Of a stretch of DNA of 64,000 bases, positions 12,528 to 23,994 are shown in pieces; positions within the stretch are counted from its first letter, which is position 1, and every line of letters starts with the position of its first letter. The DNA is taken from assembly GCF_030272615.1 (NCBI RefSeq), contig NC_081408.1, forward strand, positions 613,020,977 through 613,084,976, in the 5' to 3' direction. A program made the position numbers and the translations under genes. Source of the DNA: Cryptomeria japonica (lineage: Eukaryota > Streptophyta > Pinopsida > Cupressales > Cupressaceae). The notes under the pieces were generated by a model, which searched no databases, was not told where the DNA came from, and was given only the letters and a program-made list of their open reading frames with translations.

Positions 12528-13631
12528 TCATCCTAAAAATAGATTGTATGGCATAGGAAGGTCCAGAACCTGACAAATGATGTGCTTTACCATGGGGCCC
12601 ACTCGGATTAGTAGTACCACAGCTCCTTTGGATGAACGCTCTGCGTCGTCATAGGCTTTGATTGTGATCTTCTTGCGAGGATCCACTGATTCTACTGCAT
12701 ATCCCAATGCTGTGACCAACTGTAATGTACAAATATTCAGGCCTGCTCCATTATCGATCAAGACTCGCTTGATCTTATGCTGGTTAATAAATCCTTTGAT
12801 GTGGAGTGAGGCGTTATGAGGTTGCTGGAAGGAAGAGTTATCACTTTCGGAAAAAGTGAGACAAGGTGATGACTTCAGACTTCCAACCATGGCTTGAAAT
12901 TGGTCTGTATTTAGATTTGCAGGGACTGACGCCTCTTGGAGTGCTTGATCCAAGATAGTTTTATGAGATGGCGAGAGGCGCAAAAGCTCTAAAATGGATA
13001 TAAGCGCAGGGGTTTTGTCTAATTGTTCCACAAGGTTGTACTGCTTTGGGATGGAGGTGGTGCCTTGTGGAGTTGCCTTTATGGTGACCTTGCCACGACG
13101 TGTAACAACATTGCAATTTGAGTTGGGATTTTTGAAGGTTATTGTTGCAACTTGTTCATTGGCATCATACAGGTGATTTACAGTGTAATTATACGCAACC
13201 TGTGTATAATCAGTGGTATCAGTGCCTCGCCTAGAAGTAGAAGGACCCCTTTGATCTTGGGATGGAAGTGGATTTTTGAACATCAGATGATCATTATTTG
13301 TTGTTTTTGGGTCATGTCCTTCAATTTCAATTTCTCCTCGGTCAATAAGATCCTGAATAAGATCTTTCAAGCGGTGACAATTACTTGTCTTGTGTCCTCT
13401 TCCTTGATGGAATTCATAGTGTTCAGTATCTCTCCACCATGCCGGTTTGACTTGAGGCTCATAGTTTGATAGTTTAGGTAGAGTGACCAAATTTTGAGAA
13501 ATGAGTTGTCGCAATACTGTTTCAATGGGTTCCCCTAAGGGAGTGTATGTTCGTTTCTGTTTTTGCTGACGAGGTCTTGGTTCATCACGAGATGTGATGC
13601 GACCTTGATTTGAAGGAACATTTGTGTTGTT
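12528..13631 (-). pseudogene. Tat-type gag C-terminus and aspartic protease
   Basis: The first part holds a zinc-knuckle-like 'EFHQGRGHKTSNC' in which the usual first Cys is Tyr. This fits a G-to-A change and would abolish zinc binding. The aspartic protease follows with 'VLIDNGAGLNIC' at about 12740-12775 and ends in the conserved 'MPYNLFLG' flap-end region. The frame is continuous with gag except for a TAG at 13632-13634. The protease would process the polyprotein. Confidence 0.82.
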
Positions 13632-14807
13632 CTAAGGTGGAGGATCCTGTCTTGCAAACCGAACCACGGGTTGTGCATTTTGGATAGTCCGGGCATCCAC
13701 AACCCCATCATTGACGATATTCTTGTTTTTATTCCAGAAGTTTGGTTTATCGCTATTGAAGCGTGGGCGAGGACCATCTTTTGGTTCATTAAAGATTTTG
13801 ATGAGTCCTTTCTTGATGAGTGCCCTTTCACATTTCAAACCCTTGGTGATCATATCATTAAAAGAGTCCGTGTCTTTAACATCCAAGTGAAATTCCATTT
13901 CTTCGTTTAAGTTGGAAATGAATATTTCCACTAGTTCGCGTTCAGGTAACTGAAGAGAACGTCTGCTAGACATTTGGCGCCATCGTTGCAGGAATACTGA
14001 GAATAGTTCACCTGGTTTTTGTTTAGTGTTGCATAGATCAGCCATGGTGATATAGCGTTCAATGTTATGAGAGTAATGAGCGAGGAATTTTTGGATAAGT
14101 TCCTCAAATGTTCTAATGCCACCTGGTAGTCGGGAAAACCATGATGTGGTTGTTCCTCCCAAGCTTTGGGGAAAAAGGCGCATTAGGTATGTGTCTTCAT
14201 ATGCTACTTCGAGACAAGCGGAATGAAATTCTCGGACATGATCGCAGGGATCCCCCTTTCCTCTATATTTTTCAAATTTGGGTGTTTCGAATCCTCGTGG
14301 AAATGGTGGCATGTAAAGATTCCTATCAAAAGGATAGGGACAAATGTCATTGAGTGAGAATTGGTTAGTCTTGACACCACTATGAAGCTGTTGGGCGAGA
14401 TTCTCGACTTGTTGCCGGAACATCTCCATTTCATTTGGAGGAGGAGGTGGTGGGTTACCTTGAGGAATGTTATATCTGATGGGATCTCTACCTCTTTCCT
14501 CTTCATGGCGACTTTGTCTTTCTGATGCTTGTCTTAATTGGGCAAGATCAAAGTCAGAGGGGAGTTTTGCTCCTTCTTGAGCGAGTCTTAAGAAGTGAGC
14601 ATCCGCATTGCTCCTGAGTATTTCGTCAAACAGTCTGTTAAAGAGAGGGTTATGTTGAGCCCTTTCTATTGTTGCAGGAGTAGGAGTGCTCGGGTTTTCG
14701 TCATTTGCATTTCCTCCAAGTGCTTCTTGAAATTCATTGAGATTGTCCTCTTCTTCTTCTTCCATTTCTATTTCTCGTTGTCTTGACCGTGATCGGGTTT
14801 GAGCCAT
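13632..14807 (-). pseudogene. Tat-type gag
   Basis: The likely start is the ATG at 14805-14807 ('MAQTRSRSRQ'); an upstream in-frame ATG at 14912 would add 35 unlikely residues. A retrotransposon gag domain is visible around 13950-14350 ('TTTSWFSRLPGGIRTFEELIQKF' region, then 'FLQRWRQMSSR'). Gag would form the cytoplasmic particle that packages the RNA. A TAG at 13632-13634 interrupts the frame; coding sense continues without a shift into the zinc-knuckle and protease segment. C-to-T change of a Gln codon would explain it. Confidence 0.88.
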
Positions 14808-17484
14808 TTTGTTTATGAGTCTTTGTTGAAGTTGAGTGAAAATGATGATGAGTTTTTGATGAAATGAGAGATTGATGATTGGTGAATTGTGTTGCATGTG
14901 GATCTCTAGCACTTTTAAGGTAGATGTAACCGAAATTCCTTCTTTGAATTGCTTGTTTGTTTGATAAGTTTTGATGTGATAAGGTGTAGAGAAATCTGAG
15001 ATGTGTTACAAATTTAACTACCTAGTAATGAGAGGATTCACTCATGAACTAGTTTTAACCTACGTAGATGTGTCTCTTAGGATGAGCTTATCCTAGATGT
15101 AGAAACAATCTAAAAAGTGATGTGATGTGTTTGATTTCAAGCAATATCTAAAAGAGAACTTGGGACAAGAACCTCTTAATGTTTTGAGAGTTGGGACGGA
15201 TTGATGATGAAGTGATGATGTATGAGTGAGATGATGGATGAAAATGTTTTCAACTTCAATAAAAACTTTGTGTTACAAATGGGACAAACTCTATCTCTTC
15301 CCTTTCGGGTGTTGGTGGTATTTCTCGAGCTGTGTTGTATGTGATACAGACGTTTGGGAAGAAGTTGGGATTAATCTTTCCTCCTTGGTTTTTGTGATAA
15401 CTTAGAGCTCTATATTGCATAAAAGCTCTGCGGTTCAATGATTTGGAATCAAATTCGTTTGTTTTTCCTTGAAGGTAGAAATGCATGTGACGTAGAAAGA
15501 CTCTATGTGAGACAAAGATTTGTCTATTTATATAGAAGAATTTCCTCCTTTTGATCAAAGCCTTTGAGCTCAATGGTCTTCTTTTCAAGTTGATATTCTG
15601 ATGACGCTTCTTCTTTCGCAAGATGTGAAGAATGGTAATAAAATTTGACTCTTTGTTGTTTGTACCTTGTTTTTGATGTTTTTGGTTGTTTTGACAGATG
15701 TTTGGTTGGATGAATACTTTGTTTTTGGGAAGTGATTTTCTGATTTTTCTTTGACAAGAAAACAAAGCAAGCACAAAAACACAAGAATGTTGCCCCAAAG
15801 GCACAAATGAGTATGGGTCTAGATCAACCCAATCCTTGGACTTTTATATAACCCTTCCTTTAGATGTATTTTAAGGTGTATTTCCAAAGTCGAAAGTTGG
15901 CTTAATTTGCACTTGGTCTTTAAAATGAACACACTTCAGACACTTTTTATCCCTAAGGTCAAATGGCCAGTTGTGATAAATTTAGCCCACATCTTGATAT
16001 TTCTTCGACTTTGGTACTACATACCTTATGAATCCCGCCTTGGCAGGTAAGGATGTGATATACTAAGTCTTGCACGAGCATAACAAATAGATGATCCCTA
16101 TGATGGGGGAGTCACCACCTTTATCAAGCGACAAGTGACTTTTCAAAAAGCTATGTTTCTACTCAAGGAAATATGTATGGTGAGTATCTTGGGAGCAAAA
16201 CCATCTATGCTCTTGCACTAAATTATATCGCAAATATCCTCAATCAATAGAATGGGTGGGCTACTACTTAAAGGTGTTTAGTCATATTCGATGTTTTTGG
16301 ACATAAGTTCATTCTGCAGTGACTCACTTAAGAGCCTTGTAACTGGTGGTGGGGCCCATTTGTCCTTTCGGCCAGTTACACTGTACGAACAGCTATACCC
16401 AAGGCTATAGCTTTCGCTCTCACCTGATTTCTATAGCGGCTCGAAGGATTTACCGCTCGAGGTCGTTCCCAAGAGTATCGATCCCTTGGCAGGCCTCTCT
16501 TAAAAAAATAAAATTTTTGAGTGTTACTAACACTTTTCTCTTGCACCTAGGACCACGAAAGCCAAGGGAGAGGATAGTGTGTGTTAGAGGTAGGACCACT
16601 CGACCAACTTTTTGCACAAGCGTGCCAAACACGTAAAACACTTGTTCTTTTTAATCTGTCATTGCAATGTGATCTAACTATTTGGAGATGTTGCTCCAAC
16701 AGCCATGGTGTTCTTTTTAACTTTCAAAGGCAATGTGTTTTGTAATCTAGAATTTGGAAATCCTAGTCAACTTAATGAAAAACACGTTTGCATGAAGTAA
16801 ATCGCTTGCAAGAATTGGAACAAGTGGATTGTAAGTTTTATTTGCACCAAAATTTTGAAGTGTGGATTGTAAATTTTAGGTCCGAATTGATGCAAGGAAA
16901 TCAAATTTGTGTTGTTGATTTTAAGCACCAAAAGAAAATGAGTTCTAACTTGCAATGAAAGCAAATTTGAAGTTGTTGTTCTTTTTACCTTGCAATAAAG
17001 AAAGATGAATTTTCTTTTAAGCACCAAAAACAAGTTTGAGGTTCATTTTATGCACTCCAAAATAAAATGTGAGGTTTATTTTAACTTGTACAAGAAGGGA
17101 GAATGGATTCTTTTTAACCAACTTTTGTTGAAAGAAAGTTAAAAAAAAAAAAGAAACTTAAAGCCTCTAAACTAACTCCTTCCCCTGCACAAAACAGATT
17201 AGAACCTGCACACAATCAGTGATCAAATGTTAGTGTGGGCTTCTAGAAGCCTAAAATTTTTGGTTTTCAGTTACAAGGAATTTTCTTACAACTCTCTGAT
17301 ACAATAGCTCTACTCTGTGTGAAAACATAAGTGCTATTTAACACGAAAGAGCAACAATATAGACAATAGTGCTAAAGTATCAATTTGCAAATGTGCTAAA
17401 TTGAGAACAAAAACGCAAGAGAATGACCTGTGTGTCAATTAAAACATTCAAAAGTTAGTAGTCTTCAAAATGATTGCTCTTTGA
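14808..17484 (-). other. Leader region of the Tat-type element, with one possible ORF
   Basis: This is the 2.7-kb untranslated leader between PBS and gag. On the element's strand it has one open frame of 182 codons at 15256-15804. That frame is basic and without recognised domains; its C-terminal part ends 'EIPPTPEREEIEFVPF', which reads like coding sequence. Some Ogre/Tat elements carry an extra ORF ahead of gag, so this could be its remnant, but I cannot support a function. The rest is AT-rich with no further ORF. Confidence 0.45.
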
Positions 17485-17502
17485 TTCACGTCGGGTTCAC
17501 CA
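17485..17502 (-). promoter_or_regulatory. Primer binding site
   Basis: On the minus strand the sequence two bases after the 5' LTR is TGGTGAACCCGACGTGAA. It starts with TGG, as required to pair with the CCA end of a tRNA. I have not assigned which tRNA. Reverse transcription would be primed here. Confidence 0.8.
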
Positions 17503-20500
17503 AATGATGCTTTGCAAAAAGGATTAGAAAATCTGTTTGATGGCAACACACACAAGAGCACAAGAAACAAACGTTAGTGTTAGCAACAAAAGATTATCCT
17601 AAACAGGCATATCAAGAGAGATATTAAGCATGAAATAGAAAACATATAAACATAGAATAAAATAGCTAATCAAGATGCTCATAGTTGCTCCTCCCTTGTT
17701 CCTCTCATCTCCAAGTCCCAAATGAGTGTAGCTCTCAGCTTTTAGCACTAGCCATGGATGCCATATGGAGATTCAAGATAGTTGAATATGATGAGCAAAT
17801 GCTATGCAAGTGTAGATAGTGATGCTATGAGAAAGCTCTATGCTAATGCCAGTATAACAACAATACTCTAATGCTTCTTTCTTTGCTTGAGGAGAAGGGT
17901 TCTATTTATAGAAGAAATGGGGAAATGAAGGGTTAAGATTGAGTAATCTTAACAAGGGTTAGGATTGAAAGATATTCAATCCATGTGAGACTTTCAACCC
18001 AATCCCATGTTGACAAGTGTCACCATGAGGAGGCTTGAGAGGAGAGATAAGGAGCATTAAATGCTTGAGGGGACATGATGGTTACCTTAGTCAAAGAAAT
18101 AAATGCTTTGAAGAGACACATGGGTTACATGAGGGTTAAGTTAGGGGTCAAAGTCCTTAACCATGGGTGCAAGTGGAATTAACCATTAATGGTCATGTAA
18201 GAGCCATAAGTGGTTTGGAAGACTTTAGAGGTTAATTTGTTGAACACACAAAGCATTAATTGTTTTTCAAAGACTTTGGAGTCTTTGAGAAGTGACTCCA
18301 ATTTGCTTAGGAATGTGACAATATTTAGGGGATGGATTAGGTTAATTAGGAAGGGTTTAGAAGAATCTAGAAGGGGTTTAGGCATGCAAGTGGATTTTGT
18401 AGGAAAATGCAAGTGGGAGAAATTTTGGTATTTTCAATTAAAATAAAATCATTTATTTCAATTAAATGGTGTAATTTGCATTTGGATAAATATTCAAATA
18501 AATATTAATTTATTTAAATGAGAAAAATGAAGATAAAACATTAAAATGCTTGAAGACTTTGAGGGAAACCATTAAAGGCTTGAAGACTTAAAGGAAAACC
18601 ATTAAAGTCTTAAGAAGACTTTAAGGGAAGCCATTAAGTTTGAAGACTTTAAGGGAAACCATTAAAGGCTTAAGAAGACTATAGAAGGAAGCCATCAAGT
18701 TTGAAGACTTTAAAGCCATCAAGTTTGAAGACTTTAAGGGAAACCATAAAAGGTTTCAAGTGGGTGAGGATAAATAGGATTTTAAATAAATAATTTATTT
18801 AAAATAGTTGTGCAACTTGCATTTGTAGGAAAATACAAGTGGGTGGAGGATAAAGGTGATTTAAATAAATGATTTATTTAAAATAGTTGTGCAACTTGCA
18901 TTTGTAGGAAAATACAAGTGGGTGGAGGATAAAAGTGATTTAAATAAATTATTTATTTAAAATAATTGTGCAACTTGCATTTGTAGGAAAATACAAGTGG
19001 GTGGAGGATAAAGGTGATTTAAATAAATGTTAATTACGCCGAAGGCGTTCCCTATATGAGATGAACCACACAATCTTTAAAATCTATGGCTGAAAGTTAG
19101 CCAAAACGAATGCAAGACCATTGGAAAGGATCTGTCCGTTGATAGTTTCTGCTTTATTGCTTCTCGTCGGCTGTACGTGCAATACACGGTCAACTTGAAT
19201 GGGGAACTGTGGGCATCATTTATTATGAATTGGGAACTGTGGGCGTCACACCGAGCAATATAAGAGGCAGACTCGGGGAACCCCATTTGCAAGAGAATTT
19301 TACTGACTTTTAATGAAACTTCACCTGCCAGCAATTTTTTATTATACAAAAACTATCTACCTAGTCACCACGCACGCCCTTCGATTCACCGTGCTAAATG
19401 AAATAGAATGTAGAAGTACACATTTAAAATATTAAAAATTAGTTGCATTGGTAAAATAATTTTAAAAAATGGTAAGATGTGTGCAGCGTTAATTCCTAAT
19501 TTACCATTTTCATTCTCACTTTATATAAATGTATATATAAATAAAATATGATATATTATAAATATACAAACATTATAATAAATAAATTATATATTATTAA
19601 TAGTCATGTAGAAGGAAAAATCTGAAATCATTATGGAGTGTGTACTTCATGAATTTAATTAATAGCATATAAATTGTATTAATTATATTTATAAATATAG
19701 TGTTTATATATATTTGATTTGAAAATTTTAGTGTCTATATATATATTTTGTTCTCTCGGCTTGCTCTTAGTGATGATGGAGCATGCAGTTTGATATAAAA
19801 CATTGAAGAAATAATTACACAACTTTTATCAGATAATAATAAATTTAGTAAATTGTAATTTAACTTTTAGAAAATATTATATAAATAAATAATTAGGTTT
19901 TAGATAATAATATTTATATTTTTAAATTTTTTTTTCCCACAAGTTTAGCAACCCAGCTAATAATATATAAGTTTTACAATATTAATAATAATTATTATTC
20001 ATATATAAATTGAATTACATAAATTTATAAACTAACTTTACTTTTTACCTTTTTAATGAGTTTCATTTGATTTGACTTTTTTTTTTAAGTTTCCTTTTAC
20101 CTATAATTTTTACATTATAGTAAAATTTTATCTTTAACAATTTGAATATAATTTTTCTAAATTTTAATATTCTATTTGAAGTAGAATTTTATGTTCAATT
20201 TTATAATAATTATAATTGATTAATATTGAATTTATCTTTCAATTCATGTTAGTTTTTTTTAATACAAAAATTATTTTTTTAGGTACATATTTCATTAATT
20301 TTTAAAATTTGATATATTTTTTAAAAAAGTTTTATTTTAAATTTAATTACTTGTCAATTTAAAATGTTTATCATTTATTATTAAATTTTTAAAACTATTA
20401 TAATTCTATAAAATACAACATATGCAAAATATGTTTTTGTTTTTGTACTTGGTTTTTCTTTCTTTGATTGATCCAACCAAAAATAATTATGTTGATGTTA

Positions 20501-20685
20501 GGATATTAAGGTTATTGTTAAGAATTTTTCTATGATAAAATTTCATATAGAGAAAGGGGCCTAATTACTGCCTATAATCATTCATTGAATTTTGCTAATT
20601 AAAAACCGACTAAAAAAATTTGCTAGGCCAACAATAGTCCATTAGTAAACCCAAAAATTGGAAAAAAAGTTAGTAACTAGACTAA

Positions 20686-20900
20686 TTGTGCAACTTTATT
20701 AGTACCTTAGCATATAATTACTAGGGCATTTGTGCATATTCAATTAGTTTTGCAAATTTTGGGGTGGTCAAAGTGAATAGTTAACAGGAAAATAGAGTAT
20801 GTATTGAATGCATGCAAAACAAATCCCACCCCCATAACTACCCACAAGCCAAACAATATGTATAAGCACTCAAGTCACATACGAAGACGCCCAAAAAAAA
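20686..20900 (+). repeat. Segment similar to the flanks of the pogo-like element
   Basis: Phrases such as 'CTTTATTAG...GGGCATTTGTGCATA' and 'ACTACCCACAAGCCAAACAATA' recur, diverged, at about 23090-23268. The following 'AAGTCACATACGAAGAC' recurs at 34199-34217. So the left and right flanks of the pogo-like element are joined here, as in an uninserted relative. Confidence 0.5.
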
Positions 20901-21122
20901 ATATATGCATAACATAGACTGAAATTTTCTCCTGATAGACCTTCCACGCCTCTTTAGTGTACCCAATACTAAATGGCCTACCCTATCCCTTTCTATGTCT
21001 CTCCCTCTCTACCAACCCCCTCTCTCCCCCCTCTACCTATATCTCTCTCCCTCTTTCCATCTCTATTTTTCTATTCGCACTTCTCTCTATTTCTTTAATC
21101 TCTTTGTTTCTCTCCCATCTCT

Positions 21123-21124
<2 letters not shown>

Positions 21125-21204
<80 letters not shown>
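21125..21204 (+). repeat. (CT)n microsatellite
   Basis: About 38 CT units within a longer pyrimidine-rich block (20960-21290), on the plus strand. A similar pyrimidine-rich block lies at the same relative place in the second Helitron-like copy (36993-37560). Confidence 0.95.
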
Positions 21205-21210
<6 letters not shown>

Positions 21211-21840
21211 CTCCCTCCATATATCCCTCTATCTCTATCTCTCCCTATCCCCCCCCCTCTCCCTCTCTCACTCGCTCCCTCTCTGGCTATCACAAAACTA
21301 ACATGATCTTATTAGTAATGGACCCTAATTATCTTCTTAATTTAGAGGTTTGTTTTTAGTCATGGTTAGAACCCTATAATTGAATGCATAGTTTCGTTGA
21401 AGCTATCATGTATCCCCATTGAGACCTTTATTGCAAAAACAACATTATTTGTTACATGGCCTACCAATTGATCTGATGTATTACACAAATGTACACAAAA
21501 AATAGACTACAATTTTCCTAAATTGACCTTCTACACCTTTTCGGCGTACCCATTGCACACCAAGGTGCAATTGCTAGTTTATTTAAATGTGAGAGGTAAG
21601 ATTTTGGGGGAATTTAAATATGTGAGAGAATATTTAATTAAATAAATATGATTTATTTATTTAATTAATGGTCTAAATTTGGTTAAGTGAATTAAATCAA
21701 ATAAATTATTTAATTAATAGGAGAAGAGGGTTAAGATGAATTAATTAAATATTAATTTAATTAATTATTGATTGATGGTTAAATAATCAAATAAATACTA
21801 AATATTCATTTAATTAAGTGGACATATTTATGTGACTACA

Positions 21841-21845
21841 CAACT
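21841..21845. repeat. Target-site duplication CAACT (right)
   Basis: This directly follows the terminal CA of the right LTR and matches 3300-3304. Confidence 0.9.
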
Positions 21846-22750
21846 TAACTAATGTTCCTATCCAAACACCCTTTGTCAAGACCAAATCTCCCTTATCATT
21901 TTATAAAAAATAATATACACACCATGGTCATTCATCTTAAAAATATAAATTATATTTCTAGCTAACCATAGAATGTGTGTAGAGCATAAAAAGAGTCTTT
22001 AACTCTACCATCACTAAAAAGAGTCTTTAACTCTACCATCACTAAATAATAATTTTACCTTCTCACATGATCAATATTGTTGTAAGAATTTTTGTCACCT
22101 AGTAATACCCTATCTACATTGTAGTTTTTATATTTTGGGTACCACTCTTTATGATGTCATGCGAAAGGAAACACTTGAATAAATAATCCATGAACCACCA
22201 CTAGCTAGAAAAATATCATCTTTATCAAAGAACTTATCTAGAGAGGAGTGTTTACTTTTATACTTTCATAACTCAACCGCCTTGTTTAAATTGTTAGAAG
22301 TTGCTCCAAATTCCTTAGGTTATTTTTTTAATAAATATTTGAAAGGTGCATGAATCGTTAATCTAGATAAAATAAAATCCCTTTAATAAATAAAGATTAG
22401 ATGACTTTATAAATAAAATAGTTTGTGAATATTAACTGAGTTGGTTATATTTTTTCATATGCAAGTCAATTAGTTTATCAATTTTCTCTAGATCCTTAAT
22501 ATAAATAATAATACCACTTTTAGTAACATTATGGAATTCCTCAACATCATTTTTTCTAGATTTCAATACCACACCTCGAGCACAATCTTACTTTCTCTTT
22601 GCCTTCACAAACCTCTATTTTGATTAAACTATTATAAACCCAAATGAGTTGAATCTTGCACCCACTATGTATGGGCACAGGAACAAGTATTTTATTAATC
22701 TCAAATTAATAAATATATTAGAGTATTTATAAGGTTTTAGAGAAAATTTA
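21846..22750 (-). mobile_element. Decayed Ty1/copia gag-protease fragment
   Basis: On the minus strand around 22030-22250 a copia-type protease entry can be read through frameshifts: 'SWIIYSSVSFRMTS' (family form WILDSGAS.HMT), then 'VLLGDKNSYN' and 'LLFSDGRVK'. The active-site Asp-Ser-Gly is lost. Sequence at 22440-22680 would be the upstream gag end but is too decayed for a firm motif. It is collinear with the integrase fragment at 2735-3299, the two having been separated by the Tat element. A 25-bp direct duplication is visible at about 21988-22043 ('AAAAAGAGTCTTTAACTCTA'). Confidence 0.6.
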
Positions 22751-22910
22751 TAAACTAATCGACGTGTAGGAATCAAGGAGTATATCCATGATTATGCCAA
22801 GATTCAAATATTCTCGAGGTGTAATAAATCAAGAGCAAGGTTGAAATTGCATCCTAGGTCAATTTGATGGAATTAGATAATCTTCAATGCTTGACATTTA
22901 GTTGAAGAGG

Positions 22911-22958
22911 TAGGGGAAGAGCACCAATTACCGTTCATGTTCCAATAACCGTTCACTC
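22911..22958 (+). repeat. Left terminal inverted repeat
   Basis: This starts TA-GGGGAAGAGCACCAAT and pairs with the reverse complement of 34150-34196 (TA-GGGGAAGTGTACCAAT). The match continues into 'GTTCCAATAACCGT'. A second similar end begins at 23269. Confidence 0.65.
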
Positions 22959-23994
22959 CTTGCACACCCAACCCCCCAATTACTAACTTAAAAAAACCAA
23001 ATAACAAGTAAATAAAAGCTCATTAATAAATTTCACATGTACCAATAGACGCTCATTTTTTAGCTTTTTTGGACCATAATTGACCCATTTGTGCACCTTT
23101 ATTAGCACACAACTACTGGGGCATTTGTGCATAAGTATTGACAATTTTAAGTGCATGGTTATTGGGGCATCTTTAAGCAGGTATCATACAACTTTTTGAC
23201 CATTGTGCATATAACATATCCCACAACATGCATTGTGACTACCCAGAAGCTAAAACAATAGCCATAAGTAGGGGAAGAGCACCCGTAGCTGTCATAGCTA
23301 ACTTCGTGCACCTACAGATCCTAAACAGTACATCGGATTTCAATTTTTTTTTTGGTTGTCTTCGTATGCGACTTAACTACTTAAAGCTATTGATCTAGCT
23401 TTTGGGTAGTAACGATTCGATCTCTACGGGTCATTATACATCGAAAGGTCAAAAAGTAGTCATTTCGAAGTGATGACCGATACTTGACCTCTTTTGCACC
23501 AATACTCGCACACTAAAATGCCAATACATGTTTATAAAATACCTAATAACTAATTTATTTGTCATCTATTTAAAATAAATATTTAACCTAATTATATTAA
23601 GTCTAACATTTAAAAAAATCACTTTTCCATATTTTAAAATTTAAAATGGGTGGTAAAAAACAAGTTTGCCCACCCTTAACCGCCATGGTGGGTTTGAGGG
23701 AGGGCCCCATGTGGGTCAGTTTACCGCCATCTACATTGCCCTAAAGACTTAGTGAAATGAAGATTTTTTGGGCATTTCCATTGTTCGCGATGCTTCTTCT
23801 CCAACATTCCTCTGTCGTGCTCTGCAAAAACGCCATTTCTTCGTCGTGCTTTGCAAAAACGTCATTTCTCCTTTGCGTCCATTCCAGGTAACGCCTAGCA
23901 CTGCTTCCCTACAATATTGGATGTCCAAAGATGGTTTATCTCTTTCGTAGGTTCATTATGCTTTGTCTATTGATAATTTTTGTGTATGCGGTTT

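Larger units (their letters stand above)
19034..21577 (+). mobile_element. Helitron-like non-autonomous element, copy 1
   Basis: The ends are exact because the other LTR keeps the empty site: flank ...GTTAA joins TTTATTTAAATG... with no target duplication, an insertion between A and T as for Helitrons. The element starts TTACGCCGAAGGCGTTCC. It ends with a hairpin, TTGCAC-ACCAAG-GTGCAA, followed three bases later by CTAG, matching the Helitron CTRR terminus. The first bases are TT rather than the usual TC. The same two ends bound 34407-37827. No Rep/helicase ORF is present, so it is non-autonomous. A minus-strand frame at 19077-19349 is unrecognised. The rest is AT-rich, with a (CT)n block near the 3' end. 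Confidence 0.8.
3305..21840 (-). mobile_element. Full-length Ty3/gypsy LTR retrotransposon, Tat-type
   Basis: The two direct repeats start with TG and end with CA, and CAACT flanks both. Reading on the minus strand, the order is 5' LTR (17505-21840, interrupted), PBS, a 2.7-kb leader, gag, protease, a G-patch-like linker, reverse transcriptase, RNase H, a second RNase H, integrase, a 2.4-kb 3' non-coding region, PPT and 3' LTR (3305-5105). The second, archaeal-type RNase H between RT/RNase H and integrase is a known hallmark of the Tat lineage. Without the Helitron-like insertion the element is about 16 kb. I found about 14 base differences plus one 9-bp indel between the LTRs over about 1.79 kb, so insertion was fairly recent. 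The single gag-pol frame is nonetheless broken by several stops and one frameshift, so this copy cannot be autonomous. Confidence 0.93.
17505..21840 (-). repeat. 5' LTR of the Tat-type element, split by a Helitron-like insertion
   Basis: The LTR sequence runs 17505-19033 and resumes at 21578-21840. The pieces add to 1792 bp and align with the 1801-bp left LTR. A 9-bp length difference lies near 21708 ('AAATTGAATAATTTA' against 'AAATTATTTA'). As the 5' LTR it would contain the promoter, which the insertion would separate from its downstream part. Confidence 0.93.

Noticed and set aside
19077-19349. 90-codon frame at the start of Helitron copy 1
   Set aside because: No recognised family and poor conservation with copy 2; not reported as a gene.
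20957-21306. Ser/Leu-rich frames over 100 codons
   Set aside because: They are translations of the (CT)n tract inside the Helitron-like element.
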